Made by a program: the position numbers and the translations under genes. The notes beneath the pieces were generated by a model, which saw only the letters and a program-made list of their open reading frames with translations, was not told the DNA's origin and did no database searches. A DNA stretch of 6,605 nt from Dehalococcoidia bacterium (GTDB lineage Bacteria; Chloroflexota; Dehalococcoidia; UBA3495; JAAXIE01): assembly GCA_012270525.1 (NCBI GenBank), contig JAAXIE010000306.1, forward strand, positions 1 to 6,605, read 5' to 3'. Below, piece by piece: positions 5,517 through 6,605 of the stretch (positions within the stretch are counted from its first letter, which is position 1; every line of letters begins with the position of its first letter).

Positions 5517-5596
5517 AATCGTGCCTCCCTTGCTCTTGATGTCGACTGATCGTGTCAGATGGTCGATGGAGTCAAAGAAAATGGAGCGTCCGCTGG

Positions 5597-6223
5597 CTAC
5601 CAGCCCAATGCTTCTTTGATGAAGACGACCGTCGTCCTGTCGGGGCGCCTCTCACTCTCGAAAATGGTGACCTTTCCCATGCTGGACTCGCCGTGTCCAT
5701 GGGCAGGAGACCACTCCTTGTGCCTGTCGAAGGCATAGCCGTAGGTGCGTGCCAAGGCATCCTCAAGGGTGGGGACTATCTTCTGGGCACCCACTACCCA
5801 GACCACGTTCCTGGCCCCGAAAACATAGCTGCTCAGTTGACTGCCGGAAGCACTGGCAATCACGACGTGGCCCGTCTCCGCCACTGCTTGAACGCTACCC
5901 ACCACGTACTCCGGCGTGGAGCCAAGGGTGCGGGCCAGTTCGGCCCGCTCTTCCGGCGTGGCGGCTGCTTGAAATATCGCGGTCAAACTCTGGTACGCTC
6001 CGCCTTCGGCCACGTACTGGGTGAATCCGACGTCATCGAGGGTCTCGGAGGTTACCGCCAGCACCTGTGCACCTTGGGGGACCAGTTCTTTCAGCAGACG
6101 AAGGGCTTCATCGCGGCTTCCAGCAACGAGGACACGCACGTTACGGGTTTCCAAGGCTTGGGTCGCACGGGCCACGGCCTCATCGCTGGCCACGCGTCGG
6201 GGGTCATCAACAGCCAAATTCAC
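5597..6223 (-). CDS. LUD-domain protein (LutC/YkgG-like)
   Basis: A 208-residue protein nearly all occupied by a LUD domain (PF02589, formerly DUF162), the fold found in LutB/LutC of L-lactate utilisation. Seen in order: ASDEAVARATQALETRNVRVLVAG (12-35), an LAVTSETLDDVGF segment (55-67), GSVQAVAETGHVVIASASGSQLSSYVFG (109-136), VVGAQKIVPTLEDALAR (143-159) and the closing TTVVFIKEALGW (197-208). No Fe-S cysteine motifs are present, so it is a stand-alone LutC/YkgG type, and LutA and LutB are not in the window. The listed start is GTG at 6223. A TTG two codons later (6217) has better spacing from GAGGTG, so the true protein may be 206 residues. A stop lies five codons upstream of the GTG. Downstream on the same strand is the binding-protein homologue. 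Many single-LUD proteins in environmental genomes have no proven substrate, so lactate use should not be assumed. Confidence 0.92.
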   Translation of the reverse strand: MNLAVDDPRRVASDEAVARATQALETRNVRVLVAGSRDEALRLLKELVPQGAQVLAVTSETLDDVGFTQYVAEGGAYQSLTAIFQAAATPEERAELARTLGSTPEYVVGSVQAVAETGHVVIASASGSQLSSYVFGARNVVWVVGAQKIVPTLEDALARTYGYAFDRHKEWSPAHGHGESSMGKVTIFESERRPDRTTVVFIKEALGW

Positions 6224-6324
6224 ACCTCTGGAACGTCAGGTTACCCGGTCGGGAAGGCAGGATGGGCCAGTGGTGACGCTTGGCTATCTTACGCGTAGTC
6301 AACGACTCCAGTCCAGCTTGAGAC

Positions 6325-6392
6325 GGGTCGCTGGCGGGCCGACCGCACGCTACGCCCAAGCCAACGGGTTGCAAACGAGGGGGGTCGCTGGC
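6325..6392. repeat. 11-bp direct repeat GGGTCGCTGGC, two copies
   Basis: Identical GGGTCGCTGGC words occur at 6325-6335 and 6382-6392, 57 bp apart, in the divergent region between the LUD operon and the PAC2 gene. The right copy overlaps the extended -10 of the PAC2 promoter. They could be operator sites for a shared regulator, or chance in GC-rich DNA. Confidence 0.4.
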
Positions 6393-6397
6393 AGAAT
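6369..6397 (+). promoter_or_regulatory. Promoter of the PAC2 gene, leaderless or nearly so
   Basis: A -35 TTGCAA (6369-6374), a 17-bp spacer and a -10 CAGAAT (6392-6397) with a TG extension at 6389-6390. Transcription would start near 6404, three bases before the ATG at 6407. No Shine-Dalgarno lies between, which fits leaderless translation. Confidence 0.5.
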
Positions 6398-6406
6398 AGA
6401 GACGCT

Positions 6407-6605
6407 ATGCGACTGGGTGCCTTCGAAATCAACGAACCGCTCCCGGAACTCCAGGACCCTCATGTCATCGCCGTGCTCCGGCCTTGGATCAACGTGGGGC
6501 GGGTGGGAACGCTGGCCCTCTCCCGCTTGGAGCAGCACTTCGGTGCGAAAGACCTGGGGCAACTGGCGCGACCGGGTGCCTTCTACGACTTCACCCGCTA
6601 CCGGC
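6407..6605 (+). CDS. PAC2-family protein, N-terminal part, cut by window edge
   Basis: Sixty-six codons are visible, starting MRLGAFEINEPLPEL and continuing LRPWINVGRVGTLALSRLEQHFGAKDLGQLARPGAFYDFTRYR. This is the start of a PAC2-type domain (PF09754), with the characteristic WxxVGxVG turn at 27-34 and the L..LEQHFGAKDLG helix. PAC2 proteins resemble proteasome assembly chaperones and are common in actinobacteria and Chloroflexota; their bacterial role is poorly defined. The reading frame is open to the window end. The ATG was chosen because family members begin at this motif and because a promoter sits directly before it. It is transcribed away from the LUD/binding-protein pair. Confidence 0.88.
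   Translation, partial: MRLGAFEINEPLPELQDPHVIAVLRPWINVGRVGTLALSRLEQHFGAKDLGQLARPGAFYDFTRYR

Noticed and set aside
4533..5549. Long rightward reading frame of 338 codons
   Set aside because: It is antisense to the binding-protein homologue, has a low-complexity His/Gly/Leu-rich translation and begins inside the RidA gene. The leftward frame has family motifs and a good ribosome site.
5517..5596. Separate promoter for the binding-protein homologue
   Set aside because: A TTGACT is visible on the minus strand, but no acceptable -10 lies 16-18 bp downstream, so co-transcription with the LUD gene is simpler.
5552..6298. Rightward reading frame of 248 codons
   Set aside because: It lies opposite the LUD gene, whose motifs are clear; the rightward translation shows no recognisable domain.

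Overview
The window (about 60% GC by eye) looks like a stretch of chromosome from an uncultured Chloroflexota bacterium of the Dehalococcoidia/SAR202 type. This is an inference from the gene mix and from remembered resemblance of several proteins to that group: a PAC2 protein beginning MRLGAFEINEPLPEL, a RidA protein with a YHHHPH segment, a signal-less NMT1/THI5-like binding protein, a LUD protein, and a short-chain dehydrogenase (SDR) with an RN in place of YxxxK. No marker gene is present to prove it.

Layout. Positions 1-19 hold the first codons of a leftward gene. A rightward SDR (213-1007) follows behind an extended -10 promoter. Just past its stop is a GC-rich hairpin, then a leftward, truncated HigA-type antitoxin (1039-1284) that has lost its helix-turn-helix. 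Next is a leftward lipoprotein ending in a type-1 copper (cupredoxin) domain (1406-2602); its TATAAT box is so close to the ATG that the mRNA is probably leaderless. Positions 2603-3273 carry no gene but hold a cluster of TGTTCCGAT words in tandem and palindromic arrangement, plus a large hairpin at 3016-3056. A leftward lipoprotein made of two duplicated domains (3274-3888) follows.

The right part looks metabolic. A RidA-family protein (4219-4647, rightward) meets a leftward substrate-binding-protein homologue (4644-5516), the two sharing a CTAG as both stop codons. That protein lies 80 bp downstream of a leftward LUD-domain gene (5597-6223), probably in one operon. Divergent from them is the 5' end of a PAC2-family gene (6407 to the window end), again with a promoter that implies a nearly leaderless mRNA.

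No CRISPR array, tRNA, rRNA, transposase or phage gene was seen. The items most worth checking are the TGTTCCGAT repeat/palindrome region, the SDR and RidA proteins that lack their families' key catalytic residues, the LUD plus signal-less binding protein pair, the cupredoxin lipoprotein, and the internally duplicated lipoprotein. I found no convincing evidence of a complete new defence or mobile system.
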